A stretch of 23,610 nt of DNA from Sphaeroforma sirkka (taxonomy: Eukaryota > Opisthokonta > Ichthyosporea > Ichthyophonida), in the NCBI GenBank assembly GCA_001586965.3, contig LUCW03002410.1, positions 17,501 to 41,110 of the forward strand, written 5' to 3'. The translations under genes were made by a program, and so were the position numbers. Of this stretch, positions 22,347 through 23,610 are shown piece by piece. Numbering within the stretch: the first letter of the stretch is position 1; each line of letters opens with the position of its first letter. The notes beneath the pieces were generated by a model. The model was given only the letters and a program-made list of their open reading frames with translations. It was not told the origin of the DNA and made no database searches.

Positions 22347-22378
22347 TGGGTTTTAGGGTTTTAGAGTTTAGGGTTTTG
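22347..22378. repeat. Telomere-like TTTTAGGG cluster
   Basis: Four units (GGGTTTTAGGGTTTTAGAGTTTAGGG type) in the 5' region of the PWWP gene; the rightmost member of the set in this window. Confidence 0.85.
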
Positions 22379-22484
22379 TTCATGCAGAAAATTTGAAACA
22401 AACCACCCAAAGAGCCAAACGGAGCCAAACTGAGCACTCGAAAATAAACCACATTCCACCATCACAAGGCCAAAAAAAAATCAC

Positions 22485-23145
22485 GCAAATGACGATATGC
22501 GCAAGCACGCAAGGCAGATACATACGCACAGACAAATACCCCTCAGCAATCATATAAGAACACACACACGCACAGGCTAACACTCCTCAGCAATCACATA
22601 AGAACACACACACGCACAGACTAACACTCCTGAGCAATCACATAAGAAACACACGCACAGACAAATACCCTTGAGCGATCACATAAGAACACACACACGC
22701 ACAGACTGACACTCCTGAGCAATTACATACGAACACACACACGCACAAACTAATACCCCAGAGCAATCACATAAGAGCATACACACGCACAAACTAATGC
22801 CCCTCAGCAATCACATGGAACACACACACGCACAGACAAATACCCCTGAGCAATCACATAAGAACACACACACGCACAGACTGACACTCCTGAGCAATTA
22901 CATAAGAACACACACTTGCACAAACTAATACCCCAGAGCAATCACATAAGAACACACACGCACAGACAAATATCTCTCAACAACCACATAAGAACACATA
23001 TACGCACAGGCTAACACTCCTGAGCGATCACATAAGAAACACACACGCACAGACTAATGCTCCTGAGCTGATCACTTAAGAACACACACACGCACAAACT
23101 AATACCCCTAAGTAATCACATAAGAACACACACACGCACAGAATT
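22485..23145. repeat. CA-rich minisatellite of about 45 bp, roughly 13 units
   Basis: Units of the type CACATAAGAACACACACACGCACAGAC plus a variable CTCCTGAGCAAT part, spaced 43-46 bp apart. It fills most of the interval between the tentative e1 and e2. Confidence 0.93.
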
Positions 23146-23246
23146 CTTTTTGAACTTATGAACTGATACCCTTAGCAATCGCACTGACATACACACATTG
23201 AACACAGACCACCCGTCCCCCCGCACATCCACCCACGTGCACATAC

Positions 23247-23357
23247 GTAGGAATGGTAAGGCCACCCCGCCTCTTTGACCTTATCCTTGAGCTCTTCCAG
23301 CGCTTCTTTGAAGAAGGCTTTCTGTAGCGCTTTTCTTGTTGTTGGCGTACGTTCCAT
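23247..23357 (-). CDS. Tentative first coding exon e1 of the PWWP gene
   Basis: From an ATG at 23355-23357 (A at -3, G at +4, first Met after an in-frame stop) it reads MERTPTTRKALQKAFFKEAL and EELKDKVKEAGWPYHSY, a likely amphipathic helix with GC-rich third positions. It ends in phase 0 at TAC|GTATGT, compatible with the phase-0 acceptor of e3. An overlapping frame entering from a strong acceptor at about 23420 (SDKVPIKNLKPIDCAEYGTY) is also plausible, so this could be an internal exon in another frame or belong to a separate gene. Confidence 0.4.
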
Positions 23358-23610
23358 ATTCAGCGCAGTCGATTGGTTTCAAGTTCTTGATAGGGACCTT
23401 ATCACTGATATATTGGATGATACAACGCCCGAGAGAAAAGTGGGATTGTGAGCAACTGAACTAGCCCAGATGTGAATATGAACAAAACAAACAAAAAAAA
23501 GGCATAAAAGTGTAAACGAGGGCTCATTGTGGTGACATACATGCATACATATATGAATACATAAATACAGAAAGGCATCCTTCATAGACATAAACATATA
23601 CATCAATACA
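23358..23610. other. Window edge upstream of tentative e1
   Basis: AT-rich, with a pyrimidine tract and CAG at about 23420-23445 that look like a minus-strand 3' splice site. It may be a promoter/5' UTR or the end of another intron whose upstream exon is outside the window. Confidence 0.4.

Overview
This is a eukaryotic nuclear window. It is AT-rich between genes, has GT–AG introns in correct phase, contains long (AT)n, (TG)n and (CATA)n tracts, and has no bacterial-type operons. I recognise four protein-coding genes, all on the minus strand. A tandem-PDZ protein resembling syntenin, a eukaryotic ELO elongase and a PWWP chromatin-type protein suit an opisthokont. A unicellular relative of animals, such as an ichthyosporean, is my guess. 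That guess is inference and cannot be settled here.

Layout. 546-1265 encodes a 239-residue tandem PDZ protein in one exon. 3116-5432 is a four-exon HAD-superfamily phosphatase/phosphomutase (230 residues). 6951-8303 is a three-exon very-long-chain fatty acid elongase (288 residues) with all ELO signature motifs. 11421-20975, possibly extending to 23357, is a gene of at least 13 short exons encoding an acidic, Ser-Asp-rich protein with a PWWP domain and a helical C-terminal region I do not recognise. I rebuilt its exons by hand from reading frame, splice dinucleotides and phase. Every junction from exon e3 to the stop keeps frame, giving 494 residues; two further 5' exons are tentative.

The first 11 kb is ordinary gene-plus-spacer DNA. 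The PWWP gene differs. Most of its introns hold a minisatellite with its own period (24, 26, 29, 33, 39, 40, 40, 64, 90, about 45, about 58, about 76 and about 105 bp), several abutting exons. More than a dozen short clusters of telomere-like TTTAGGG/CCCTAAA motifs, often degenerate, are scattered through the introns. Two minisatellites have copied splice sites: the exon e7 acceptor with 40 bp of coding sequence, and a GTGAGT donor downstream of e6. Two exons begin in hexanucleotide arrays encoding Ser-Asp repeats right at the acceptor. The last intron and the 33-bp minisatellite before e14 are stop-free and in frame with the flanking exons.

The four genes are not an obvious pathway; they look like neighbours, not a functional cluster. 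I see no virus-like element, no CRISPR array, and no rRNA or tRNA gene. I found no clear new molecular system. The best leads are the unrecognised architecture of the PWWP protein and the repeat-driven reshaping of its splice sites.
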